Translations under genes and position numbers: made by a program
In this document: positions 52,317 through 61,353 of the stretch, one piece after another
Layout: each line of letters opens with the position of its first letter
Numbering within the stretch: the stretch's first letter is position 1
Source of the DNA: Gari tellinella
Taxonomy: Eukaryota > Mollusca > Bivalvia > Cardiida > Psammobiidae
DNA length: 64,000 nucleotides
NCBI GenBank assembly: GCA_922989275.2
Contig: OV277866.1
Span: 57,279,246 to 57,343,245 of the forward strand
Direction of reading: 5' to 3'
Notes under the pieces: model-generated
Seen by the model: only the letters and a program-made list of their open reading frames with translations
Databases searched by the model: none
What the model was told of the DNA's origin: nothing

Positions 52317-52609
52317 AATTTAGAAGAGTATTTTCTCTCTTAAACGCGTTTGTCCTAAAATGTACAATTATATCTCCATTGCAAACATTTTGGAATCAGA
52401 TCAGGCGCCAGGTAATTTGGCGTCTGATCAGGCATCAAACTGTTAGTCATAGACATACGTATATATCGTGAGAATGTTCACATTCAAATTTCTTAAATAC
52501 TCCCAGGTCATGTTTTTACTTGAAAACATTAGGAAAGCTGCCATTTTCTACATTTCATCGAATTCTGTTTGCGTTTCGTTTAAATTGGAAAGATGAACGT
52601 TTTCGCTGT
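52317..52609 (+). repeat. Family A MITE, old copy, expanded right block
   Basis: Left end decayed (TAGAAGAGTATTTTC), hairpin with GGCGCCAGGTAATTTGGCG apex, right block separated by extra sequence, right end CGTTTTCGCTG. Confidence 0.72.
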
Positions 52610-52610
52610 A

Positions 52611-52987
52611 CAACCAAACGTCGATATTTCGAACTCATTAAAGTTGAACTTGCCCTTATTTTAAAGTTCAAACATGGCTTAGGCATGTGTATCTTTGAAA
52701 TATCGTGGAGAATGTGTTATTCTTTCCCAATAAACGCGTTTACGCTTAAACTATTATTTGCAGTGCAAACAGTTTGGAGCCAGATCAGACGCCGGGTAAC
52801 CCGGCGTCTGATCAGGCTCCAAACTGTTTGCCACCAAGATAAACATGAATTATCAGAATTATCCAAAAGTTGTTCTTTTCTACGTTTTACATGTAGCCCT
52901 TTGCGTTTGCGTACGTTTGCGTTTAAACGGGAAAGAATAACAGATTCTCCACTGTATCGTTGTGTTAGCGAGCTCGAAACAATATAA
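52611..52987. repeat. Family E relic hosting a family A copy
   Basis: CGTCGATATTTCGAACTC, hairpin TTATTTTAAAGTTCAAACATG ... GCATGTGTATCTTTGAAATA before the insertion, and TTAGCGAGCTCGAAAC after it. All show the family E layout. The hairpin arms are in two short pieces here. Confidence 0.68.
52704..52954 (+). mobile_element. Family A MITE, young subfamily
   Basis: First bases CGTGGAGAATGTG, right end AACAGATTCTCCACTG. An ACATGTAG motif has been added in the right block (TTTTACATGTAGCCC). Confidence 0.93.
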
Positions 52988-52989
52988 TA

Positions 52990-53197
52990 CAGTGGAGAAG
53001 ACATTACATACTTTCCTATAATCGCTAAAACTAGTAATTCCATGCAACCCGGCATCTGACCAGGCTCCAAACTGTTTGATACTCAGTTTAAATTTAACAC
53101 AATGTATAATATTTTAAACAAAATGTTGATATCTACATTTACTGAAATGCGTGTGCGTTTCGTTTGCGTTTAAATGGGAAAGAATAACGTCAGCTCC
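52990..53197 (+). repeat. Family A MITE, left hairpin arm lost
   Basis: CAGTGGAGAAGACATTAC left end. After TTCCATGC the sequence starts at AACCCGGCATCTGACC, the apex, so the left arm is deleted. Right end decayed (GTCAGCTCCGTTAG). Confidence 0.8.
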
Positions 53198-53315
53198 GTT
53201 AGTCAGTTGTGTAAAATATTACAAAAACAACCCTTAACACTCACAAAACTAGAACTCAGTCAAAACTGGTTGTTTTCATTAAAACCTTATTGGGCGAATG
53301 AGTTTAACCCATTTA

Positions 53316-53636
53316 CAGTACTGAACCTCATTAAATTAAATTGATAATCGCAAGCGAATTGCCATCTAATTGCCATCGAATCGCGATCGAATCGGGCGCT
53401 TCAAAAAAACAAATCCTACGTTTGAATATTTTTTAGCGAACTTGCCGAAGCGGTTGTGACACAAATGGAATCGAACAAATTAATGAATGCATATTTGCGA
53501 ACATTTGTGAGATATATTACCCGAGGGTAAAGTTAGTATTTTGAATCGCACGCGAATTGCCACCGAATTGCAAGCGAATAGCCATCGAATTGCGAGCGAA
53601 TCACAAAAATTGTTAATTTAATACGGTTCAGTACTG
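53316..53636. mobile_element. Family D MITE, copy 2
   Basis: TA duplications at 53314-53315 and 53637-53638, CAGTACTGAACC ends, same CGAATTGCCAT/CAAGCGAATT tandem units and CCCGAGGGTAAAG core as copy 1. Slightly shorter, missing part of the stretch before CCCGAGGG. Confidence 0.92.
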
Positions 53637-53863
53637 TAACCCATTTATACCCATTGGATTATTCTATGTTTATTTATTGGATTAGGCCATTTTTATCAAA
53701 GGGATACCTAGTCAAAATTTTCATTTCCATTTTGTTTTATATTGAAATTCCTATCAGCAAACAGTGTAGACTCTGATCAGACGCCGCATAATGCGGCGTA
53801 TGAACAGAGTCTACTCTGTTTGCCTATGTCCCATATATGGGATCGTGGGCACAAATGGGTTAA
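53636..53863. mobile_element. Family F-type MITE with complete hairpin
   Basis: TAACCCATTTATACCCATTGG at left mirrors GTGGGCACAAATGGGTTAA at right. Hairpin 53756-53824: AGCAAACAGTGTAGACTC, TGATCAGACGCCGCAT, ATGCGGCGTATGAACAG, AGTCTACTCTGTTTGC. Note the outer stem of family G type with the GACGCCG apex of family A type. Confidence 0.82.
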
Positions 53864-54771
53864 GCCTAGTGCACTAAAGAGAGCACTAATAAACAGTGTA
53901 GACCTTAATAAGACACAGGGTTACGTGACATCTCATCAGGGACTGCACTGTTTGCTATTACATGTACAGTGTGCTTATGAAATGTTCAGCTTTACGGACA
54001 AATGCAGTGTCTTTAGATCACTAATGCTTGTCTATAATGAAAGTATACAAGGCGAGTTCATTGCAGTATCCAGGCATAAATGGATTAAAGTTGTTGATTG
54101 TGGGCGGGGTTGTTATTTATCGAATAACATTGTATTTGTTTTCTATTTTGACTGGGATTTCCTCGAGTAACAGGAAAACTTTCCGTCGACCCGTCTGTTT
54201 GCTTTCGCCTTTTCTTGTCAATTATTTCTCATTAGCTTTGGCAATGATACGGCTTCGTGTGTTGTTTTAGATTTTTTGCCTCTGTTTCACATACAATTAT
54301 ATCTAATTGAGTGACTACTTTCGCCAAGTGTCGACAATAAGACAGATAAGAGTATACGCAATCTAGAGCGGATTTTCGGTTGTTTTTTGTTGTTTTTGAA
54401 TAACAAGATGAGTCAAGTACGGAATGATTAGGTTGCAATTTTTCATTTGTATAACAGGAACATGAACAGTGATGCTCTCTTACATGTATACATTGTACAT
54501 GTAACGAAGACATTGGGACCGTCTGATGGTTTACGTTATATCCAGATTTCCATTATACCGAGTATCAGGTCAATTTTACTACCGGATTGAAGAGTGAGAA
54601 TATATTTAGTTTTGAACTTCACTGTAAAATGTAATATCATAAAAAAAACACGTTTGTGACAAGGGTAAATTGTCTAGAGGTCTGCACTTTGAGTTTGCAA
54701 AGTATTCTCTGATACATGTACCTTGTATACATTTGTAAATGGGATTTAACATTTAACCTACGATCGTACAT
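53864..54771. repeat. Sparse stretch with a decayed hairpin
   Basis: 53890-53960: AACAGTGTAGACCTTAATAA, GACACAGGGTTACGTGACAT, CTCATCAGGGACTGCACTG. The 142-codon frame at 53742-54170 reads through two hairpins and is not accepted as a gene. The rest has nothing recognised. Confidence 0.55.
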
Positions 54772-55001
54772 TTTAGAACATGTTATTCTTTTCCAATACA
54801 CGCGTTTATGGTAAAACTATTATTTCCAACGCAAACAGTTTGGAGCCAGATCAGACGCCGGGTAACCCGGCGTCTGATCAGGCCTAACCTGTTTGCCACA
54901 CAGATAAAAAAGGGTCAGAAATTTAAAATATTGTAATATTCTACATTTTATTGTGATGCGTTTGCGTTTAAACGCGAAAGAATAACGTCTTCTCCACTAT
55001 T
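54772..55001 (+). repeat. Family A MITE, old copy
   Basis: Left end lost (TTTTAGAACATGTTATTC), hairpin intact with short right arm (GATCAGGCCTAACCTG), right end GTCTTCTCCACTA. Confidence 0.8.
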
Positions 55002-55079
55002 CATGGGCTTTGACATTTACAAGTACAGTAACCCTACAATCGTATATTCCACAGCATATTAACCGACATTGGCTACAAG

Positions 55080-55298
55080 AGATGGAGAAGACATTGTTCC
55101 TTCCCAATAAATGCGTTTTAGCTAAAACTATTATTTTCATTGCAAAGGGTTTTGAACCAGATCAGATGTCGGCTAACAATCAAGCTTCAAACTATTTGAA
55201 CAAGAATGGTCAGAGTTGTCGAAAATTTCCTTTTTCTACATTTTATTGCAATGCGTTTACGTTTCGTTTGCGTCTAAACGGGAAAGAATTATAATTGT
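55080..55298 (+). repeat. Family A MITE, old copy
   Basis: GAGATGGAGAAGACATTG left, hairpin reduced (GATCAGATGTCGGCTAACA, ATCAAGCTTCAAACTA), right block GCGTCTAAACGGGAAAG, end lost (AATTGTA). Confidence 0.72.
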
Positions 55299-55302
55299 AG
55301 AC

Positions 55303-55345
55303 AGAGATGAGACGCCTCGACATGCGGCGTCTCTTTGGGAACCTC
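55303..55345. repeat. Solo short hairpin
   Basis: AGATGAGACGCCTCGACATG then CGGCGTCTCTTTGGG: apex-proximal part of a cassette only. The rest to 55545 is unrecognised. Confidence 0.6.
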
Positions 55346-55547
55346 TTAGTTTTATTGTATTTACATATGATTTTCGGGTTGTTAGATATTATTAGAAACA
55401 CTTACCAGTAACTACTAATGAACTCTTCTTGTCATTACAATTTAAAACCTATTAACTATGACTAAACAAACGGGTTTTCATTACCATAACATAGTCCTCC
55501 TTGCCGTAGAGTTTAACGAGAGCAAATAGTTTACATTTGTACCTACA

Positions 55548-55890
55548 TGTATACAGAGTAAACTTGTCATATGCAAACAGTGTATAACCTGATCAAAGTG
55601 CTCCTACAGGAGCCGTCTGATCGGGATCTGGGGCCCGTTTCATAAAACTTCTTACGACAAATGTTGTCGTAAGTCAGATTATAAAAGTATCAATTTCTTT
55701 TTATTTCTCCATCGAATCCTGTCTTGTGACATCTTTTTGGAATCGTCTTGAAAAGACGATTCCAAAAAGATGTCACAAGTCTGGATTAGATAGAGAAATC
55801 ACCGATTAAATGTATTTTAAAGTTTTGACTTACGACAACATTTGTCGTAAGATGTTTTATGAAACGGGCCCCTGAACTGTTTGGCATTTT
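55548..55890. repeat. Family G MITE interrupted by a GGGCCCG element
   Basis: ACTTGTCATATGCAAACAG, TGTATAACCTGATCAAAGTG, CTCCTACAGGAGCC, GTCTGATCGGGATCTG up to 55630; it resumes as AACTGTTTGGCATTTTGC after 55874. Confidence 0.8.
55631..55871. mobile_element. GGGCCCG fold-back MITE, complete
   Basis: 241 bp with a 3-bp CTG target duplication (55628-55630, 55872-55874). Ends are a 46-bp inverted repeat with one mismatch, beginning GGGCCCGTTTCATAAAAC. Each end holds its own small palindrome (CTTACGACAA-ATG-TTGTCGTAAG). The centre at 55723-55779 is a perfect 27-bp stem with a GAA loop. Three-base duplication and GGG ends resemble PIF/Harbinger-type MITEs, which usually prefer TWA; the class is therefore tentative. 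Confidence 0.93.
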
Positions 55891-56023
55891 GCATTATATT
55901 ATTTTAGCATAAACGCATTCAAAGTGCTCATTTTGCCAGTATACATGTACAGAACAAATGTATATTGATACTTTTTAAGAATAAATTATGGATTAGACTT
56001 AATTGGATATTGAAAATTTTCCA

Positions 56024-56270
56024 TTAACCCATTTGTGCCTAGTTTCCCACAAAAAGGACATATGCAAACAGTGAAGACTCTGATTACGCCGCTTATTGCA
56101 GCGTCTCATCATAATCTACACTGTTTGCTGATAATTATTTAAATATAAAACAAAACGAAAATGAAAATTTAGACCAAGCACCCCTTATAAATATATATAA
56201 AAAAGTACTAATCCAATATATAATCCACTGGACGCAAATGATTTAAACACGCCAGGATAAATGAGTTCGA
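56024..56270. repeat. Family F-type MITE
   Basis: TTAACCCATTTGTGCCTAG left end. Hairpin 56063-56127: GCAAACAGTGAAGACTC, TGATTACGCCGCTTATT, GCAGCGTCTCATCATAATC, TACACTGTTTGC. The right end is not clear. Confidence 0.7.
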
Positions 56271-56327
56271 CTGGGTAGAAATTAGAATAGATACACGTAA
56301 TCAGTTACATGAATGGACAGAAATGCA

Positions 56328-56548
56328 TAATTCTTTCTCCCAAATTGGCACGCTTTTGTGCTAAAATTATATCTTACAGTTTGGAGCCAAATCAGACGCT
56401 AAGTACAGTGGAGAAGACGTTTGTCTTTTCCTATAAACATGTTTATGCTTAAAACTTTATTATCAGCTTGTTTTAACAGTCTGATCAGGTTCTAAACTGT
56501 TTACCACTCAGATTAAAACTTAATCGTTAGACATTTTAAATATCCTCT
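56328..56548 (+). repeat. Family A left fragment and a second broken copy
   Basis: 56328-56402 is a left half ending at GGAGCCAAATCAGACGC. At 56405 a second copy starts CAGTGGAGAAGACG; its hairpin keeps only the right arm (GTCTGATCAGGTTCTAAACTG) and its right block is truncated. Confidence 0.75.
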
Positions 56549-56567
56549 GTACATGTAGCTACATGTA

Positions 56568-56813
56568 CAGTGGAGAAAACGTTACTCTTTCCGGTTTAAA
56601 CGCAAACGGAACGCCAACGCAACACACAAAAATGTAGAAAAGTATGCCAATTTTACAATTCTATACAATTATGTTAGTCTGAGTGACAAACAGATTGGAG
56701 CCTGATCAGACGCCGTGCTACCCGGCGTCTGATCTGGCTCCAAACTGTTTGCATTGAAATCAACGTTTTAGCGTAAACGCATTTACTGGGAAAGAATAAC
56801 GTTTTCTCCACTG
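56568..56813 (-). mobile_element. Family A MITE, older subfamily, full length
   Basis: 246 bp, CAGTGGAGAAAACG left, GTTTTCTCCACTG right, TA duplications, apex CCGTGCTACCCGG. Confidence 0.93.
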
Positions 56814-57090
56814 TACATTTATCAAATCACAAAATACGATTGATGCAGCTAGATTAAGCAGATATGTAGGGATCTGAATAACAAAACCGAACACGAAAAA
56901 TATTCATTCAAATCTTCACAGCATGAGAACTTTGGTCTGATATCATTTCAATTATAGTTGTAATGGCGATACAATTCACATATTCAAAAAACTTCGTATC
57001 AACGTTAATCTTGTTCTTGGTGCAACAAACTGATGCCAACATTGAGAAAATCTCATCTACAATTTAATTTTATCTCTATGGTAACAGGTA

Positions 57091-57358
57091 CAACGGAGAA
57101 TACGTTTTTCTTTCCCGTTTAAACGAAACAAAACCGTAAACGCATAGCATGGCATTGCATTAATATGTAAAAAATGATAGATTATTGATAATAATGATAG
57201 ATTATTGATAATAATTACGATACATTTCAATAAGAGTGACAAACAGTTTAAAGCCTGATCAGACGCCGCATCTGATTGGGCTTTAAACATATTGTATTGA
57301 GAATAACTTGTTCTAGTACAAACGCTTTTGTTGGGAAATAATAACGTCTTCTCCACTG
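57091..57358 (-). repeat. Family A MITE with internal tandem duplication
   Basis: CAACGGAGAATACG left, GTCTTCTCCACTG right. AATGATAGATTATTGATAAT is repeated in tandem at about 57172-57211. The apex is reduced (CAGACGCCGCATCTGATTGG). Confidence 0.85.
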
Positions 57359-57494
57359 TATGTGTTAGAGTGATTGTACATCTGTAATAGCGAAGATTCA
57401 CTTATTTCATATTCACCTGATCTGTTGCACTACATTTCATCACCCTACAGAACATGGTTAATATGTATGACCGATATTCGATGTAACATGCACT

Positions 57495-57538
57495 TGAAAC
57501 GACGGTATTCTTCTCAAATAAATACGTTTGTGCAAAAG
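57495..57538 (+). repeat. Family A left fragment
   Basis: AAACGACGGTATTCTTCTC, AAATAAATACGTTTGTGC. It is cut by the family C sequence that follows. Confidence 0.55.
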
Positions 57539-57539
57539 T

Positions 57540-57903
57540 GGTCTCTGTCTACAACGGCCCTCCCAACAACGACTCCCTTATTACAACGACCCTTGCCGCT
57601 GTCCCCAAACAAAACAATCATATCTCCAACGTTCACGGCTGCAATATCGTCTGCTTAAAATTGTAGTCTGCTGGTTTTCTCATATTTGCATATTCGACAT
57701 TTTGATAGAATAGAAAAAACCCATAATGACGAGTGACAAACATATTGAATGCAGATCCGACGCCGCGTCACGCGGCGTCCGATCTGTATTCAAGTTGTTT
57801 GCAAATGTGAATCAATGTCCCTCCCTTTAACGACTCTATCCGAACAACTAACATAATTGTGTGTCCCATTGGGTGTCGTTGTTGAGAGGTACATGTAGCG
57901 CTG
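57540..57903. repeat. Family C MITE, copy 4
   Basis: ACAACGGCCCTCCCAACAACG and ACGACTCCCTTATTACAACG near the left; terminal CAGTGC not clear. Hairpin 57735-57802: CATATTGAATGCAGATCC, GACGCCGCGTCACGCGG, CGTCCGATCTGTATTC, AAGTTGTTTGC. Same orientation as copy 3. Right end TGTAGCGCTG. Confidence 0.78.
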
Positions 57904-57919
57904 TACAAACAATTATGTA

Positions 57920-58024
57920 CATTGCAAACAGGTTGGAGTAAAAAAGTGGAATTTCCTGTATCTTAGTGCATTGCGTTTGCGTTTCTTTGCGTTTGAACGG
58001 GGAATTATAACGTATTCAGCACTG
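57920..58024 (+). repeat. Family A relic, hairpin stub and right block
   Basis: CATTGCAAACAGGTTGGAG then TGTATCTTAGTGCATTGCG, GTTTGAACGGGGAATTATAACG and TTCAGCACTG. Confidence 0.7.
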
Positions 58025-58194
58025 TAGCTTGCTGAGTACATGTATAAATCAAAGTACATTTAACAGTAAATTCTATGAATAAAGAAATTGCTTGAATCTG
58101 CTTCAACTCAGCAAAAGCTTCTGTTATTTTAGGAAAGGTAATATGTATAGTGCTACATGTACCGAAAACGAGTTACATTGTCCCGCTAATGTCT

Positions 58195-58411
58195 CTTAAC
58201 ATATACAACTCAATAAATACTCTTTTTTATGCCTCTTATTTATGCTTCTACTGAAGAAAATTGTACAGTCATAAACATAAATATATTCTATACCCTAGAA
58301 GTGGTAGCTTAAAGCAGACTGAAAGTAAAGCAGAAATTGTATTTAGGCGCATTCTGGTTTGCCTTCAACATGCTTTAAGGCATCTGTCTTGAAAACTAGA
58401 AACAGGTTACA
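58195..58411. repeat. Family B MITE, decayed
   Basis: CTCTTAACATATACAACTC, CACTGAAG-like CTACTGAAGAAAATTG, CATAAACATAAATATATTC, hairpin GCTTAAAGCAGACTGAAAG, TAAAGCAGAAATTG ... GGCGCATTCTGG, CATGCTTTAAGG. End AGAAACAGGTTAC lost its TTAA. Confidence 0.75.
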
Positions 58412-58422
58412 AATATATGGTA

Positions 58423-58571
58423 CAGAAAGAAAACGTTATTCTTTCCCAATAAACGCGTTTACGCTAAAACGTTTTTTTCACTTGCAAACAGTTTGGAGCA
58501 GGAACAGACGCCGGATAATCATTTTCTACATTTTTAGTGTTTAAACGGGAAAGAATAAGGGTTTCTCCACT
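58423..58571 (+). repeat. Family A MITE, right arm and part of right block deleted
   Basis: CAGAAAGAAAACG left end, full left arm to GACGCCGGATAAT, then directly CATTTTCTACATTTTTAG and GTTTAAACGGG; right end GTTTCTCCACTG. The deletion begins at the apex. Confidence 0.85.
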
Positions 58572-58771
58572 GTATACAGGTTATATCGACATGCTCCCGT
58601 ATGATTAAGGAACACTAATGTTTTTTGTTTAATATATTCACTTCTGCAATATCGCTTTGCTTCAATATTTCTGTCTACACTGTTTTTGCTTTTCAAATTA
58701 AGACTTTTTGGCATATTTACTGACACAATATCAACATAAGGACCAAACTTAGAACCTATTGTAAATACCTA

Positions 58772-58981
58772 CAGCGTAGAAGACGTTGTTCTTTCCAAAG
58801 AAACGCGTTTATGCTGAAACATGTATTTCCATGTGCAAACAGTGCCGCGTAATCCGGCGTCTGGGCTGGCATGATACTTTATCACGCAGATTAAAATAAA
58901 TCGTAAACATGTGCAAGGTCAGTTTTTAACATTCTATTTCATTTGCATTTAATTTTGATTGAATAATGTCTACTCCGCTGT
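58772..58981 (+). repeat. Family A MITE, left arm deleted to apex
   Basis: CAGCGTAGAAGACG left, then GTGCAAACAGTGCCGCGTAAT and CCGGCGTCTGGGCTGG; right end GTCTACTCCGCTG. Confidence 0.8.
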
Positions 58982-59049
58982 ACAAATGCATTCGCACTTG
59001 CCAAGAAAAGGAATATGTTGGGAAATACGTTTAATGTGTGAATAATGTC

Positions 59050-59105
59050 TATTTCACAAACAGTTTGGATCCAGATCAGACGCCGCGTAACGCTGTTTGT
59101 CACAA
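59050..59105. repeat. Solo cassette with right arm missing
   Basis: TTTCACAAACAGTTTGGATCC, AGATCAGACGCCGCGTAACG then CTGTTTGTCAC. The right arm between apex and outer stem is deleted. Nothing else is recognised to 59336. Confidence 0.7.
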
Positions 59106-59336
59106 AATTTAAATTTTTGCATAACTTGACACATACAAAATTTCAGCAGATGACATTTGTCGGAGAAATGTGTAAATTGAGGACTGAATTTGGCGATGAT
59201 AGGATAAATACTTAAAATGATTTCTACCTACAATTTTGTTGCGCTTGTGGTGGGTTGATTCTACTATTAACCTATAAAAACAAACCGTTTTTCATGGTTT
59301 ATTGTCTACAAATGTTAAAATTATTTCTAGACACTA

Positions 59337-59573
59337 CAATGGCGAAGGTGTTATTCCTTCTCGTTTACATGTAAGCGAAACGAAACGCAAATGGAAAACT
59401 ATAAACGTAGAAAATGACAAAAACAAATTATTATTATCAAAGAGTACACATTTTGGAGTCCGATCAGACATTGGGTTACCCGGCGTTAGACGAGACTCCA
59501 AAATGTTTGTAATTAACATAATTATTTTAGCACAAACTCGTTTATTGGGGGAAAAATAACGTCTTCTCCACGG
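59337..59573 (-). mobile_element. Family A MITE, old copy
   Basis: CAATGGCGAAGGTG left, GTCTTCTCCACGG right. The hairpin stems read ATTTTGGAGTC / GACTCCAAAAT, altered on both arms and still paired. Confidence 0.85.
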
Positions 59574-59575
59574 TA

Positions 59576-59821
59576 CACTGGAGAAAACGTTATTCTTCCC
59601 AATAAACGCGTTTACGCTACAACTATTTTTTCTATTGCAAACAGTTCAGGGCCAGATCAGACGCCGGGTAACCCGGCGTCTGATCAGGCTCCAAACTGTT
59701 TGCCACTCAGATTAAAATAAACAATCAGAATTGTCGAAAACATATCTTTTTCTACGTTTTATTGCAATGCGTTTACGTTTCGTTTGCGTTTAAACGGGAA
59801 AGCATAACGTTTTCTCCATGG
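59576..59821 (+). mobile_element. Family A MITE, older subfamily, adjacent to the previous copy
   Basis: 246 bp, CACTGGAGAAAACG left, GTTTTCTCCATGG right. It shares the TA at 59574-59575 with the preceding copy. Confidence 0.9.
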
Positions 59822-60089
59822 TAATACCTGTATGTTTGAATGAGTGTTACGTGTAGTCATTTATTATCGCAATAGATAACCATGTCAGATTTTCGTTTAA
59901 TGGGTATTAACTCTCGCCGCATGACAGATCTACAGTAGTTTGATTAAGTGCCTTAAGTCTCTTGTTTCCTGATGTTCCACAATGTTTTGTGCTTTTAGAA
60001 AACTAATCATTCATAGAGGTGTTTATTGAGAGCATTTACAAGAAATTGCATTAGTCAGCGTTAAGCAACAAATTACGCAATAAAGGACA

Positions 60090-60150
60090 AAAGAACACGC
60101 AGAAAACCCCGAAAGGAGCTTTCTGTACTGCGTTTGTCCTGCAAAATGCA
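60090..60150. repeat. Hairpin of the CAGAAAG type
   Basis: AGGACAAAAGAACACGCAGA, AAACCCCGAAAGGAGC, TTTCTGTACTGCGTTTGTCC. Related in layout to families B and H. Otherwise 59822-60346 has nothing recognised. Confidence 0.65.
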
Positions 60151-60346
60151 AGCGTCAGTCTTTGGTGGAGATATTCGTGCATCCGAAGTTTCAATGAATC
60201 TTCGTTTACTAGAAGTTTAACGGTGTTAAACAGCTAAACGAGTTCATAAGTATTAGCGGAACAAGAACAAAGCCAGAACAGCTTGCTTATATCTATGCCT
60301 AATTAAAACAGTTAATAGGGTTTAAATGACCTGTTTAAGACCTTTC

Positions 60347-60450
60347 GAGTGGAGAAACGGGTATTCTGTGCCGGCGCAACACAACACAGTACAAACGCGA
60401 TGCAATAAAACTTAGAAAAATAACAGGTGCGTAAAATTATAAACTACAGT
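60347..60450 (-). repeat. Family A left fragment
   Basis: GAGTGGAGAAACGGG, ACACAGTACAAACGCG, ATGCAATAAAACTTAG. It stops before the hairpin. Confidence 0.65.
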
Positions 60451-60454
60451 CACT

Positions 60455-60946
60455 GTGGAGAAACGTTATTCTTTCCCAATTAAGGCGTTTACGCTAAAAT
60501 GTTTATTTCAATTATAAACAGCTTGGAGCCAGATCAGACGCCGGATATAACGGCGTCTGATCACGCTCCAAACCGTTTGTTTCTCAGACTTACAGTGGAG
60601 AATCTGTTATTCTTTCCCGTTTAAACGCAAACGTACGCAAACGCAAAGCACTAAAACGTAGAAAAGAACAACTTTTGGACAATTCTGATATTTTTTGTTT
60701 ATCTTGGTGGCAAACAGTTTGGAGCCTGATCAGACGCCGGGTTACCCGGCGTCTGATCTGGCTCCAAACTGTTTGCACTGCAAATAATAGTTTTAGCGTA
60801 AACGCGTTTATAGGGAAAGAATAACAGATTCTCCACTGTACATGATTAGTTAGAATTTTCAAAATATCATTATTTTCTACATTTTAGTGTGTTGCGTTGG
60901 CGTTTCGTTTGCGTTTAAACGGGAAATAATAACTTTTTCTCCACTG
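60455..60946 (+). repeat. Family A copy split by a young family A insertion
   Basis: CTGTGGAGAAACG left end, hairpin with CGCCGGATATAACGGCG, then CTCAGACT to 60590. It resumes at 60841 with CATGATTAGTTAGAATTTTC and ends TTTTTCTCCACTG (60946). Joining at TA gives the normal family A spacer. Confidence 0.9.
60593..60838 (-). mobile_element. Family A MITE, full length, young, nested in family A
   Basis: 246 bp, TA duplications at 60591-60592 and 60839-60840, intact hairpin. Confidence 0.97.
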
Positions 60947-60964
60947 TATTATATCAGAATCTTA

Positions 60965-61345
60965 GCAACAAACAGACGGACACCGAATAACTCGGCGTCT
61001 GATCAGACTCCAAACTGTTTGCTCTTGACGCGATTGATTTACATTTAGCACAATCGCGTTTCTTTGGAAAGGAGAAGGTATTCTTATCTGTGACGGTATT
61101 GATCATAGACACTCATAAGAAATTAGCTGAACAAGAACAAAGAAATAACATCTTGCTTTTATCATGTGTCAAATTAGAACAGTTAATGAGGTTTAAATGA
61201 CCTGTTAAAGTGGGGAAGATTCTTCTGACCTGTTTAAACGATACGAAACGCAGTGAAAACGAAATGTAGTAAATAACAGATATTTTAAGGTAGTCGCGAC
61301 TAATTTTGATTTTAGTGGCAAACAGTTTGGAATCAGACGCCGATG
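60965..61345 (-). repeat. Two family A fragments
   Basis: 60965-61090: hairpin with GACACCGAATAACTCGG and right block, end lost. 61207-61343: left end AGTGGGGAAGATTC, left block and left arm stopping at GAATCAGACGCCGA next to the apex. Confidence 0.7.
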
Positions 61346-61353
61346 TACATGTA

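Noticed and set aside
53742..54170. 142-codon plus-strand open frame
   Set aside because: It reads through two cassette hairpins and unique sequence, with no domain, splice or promoter support.
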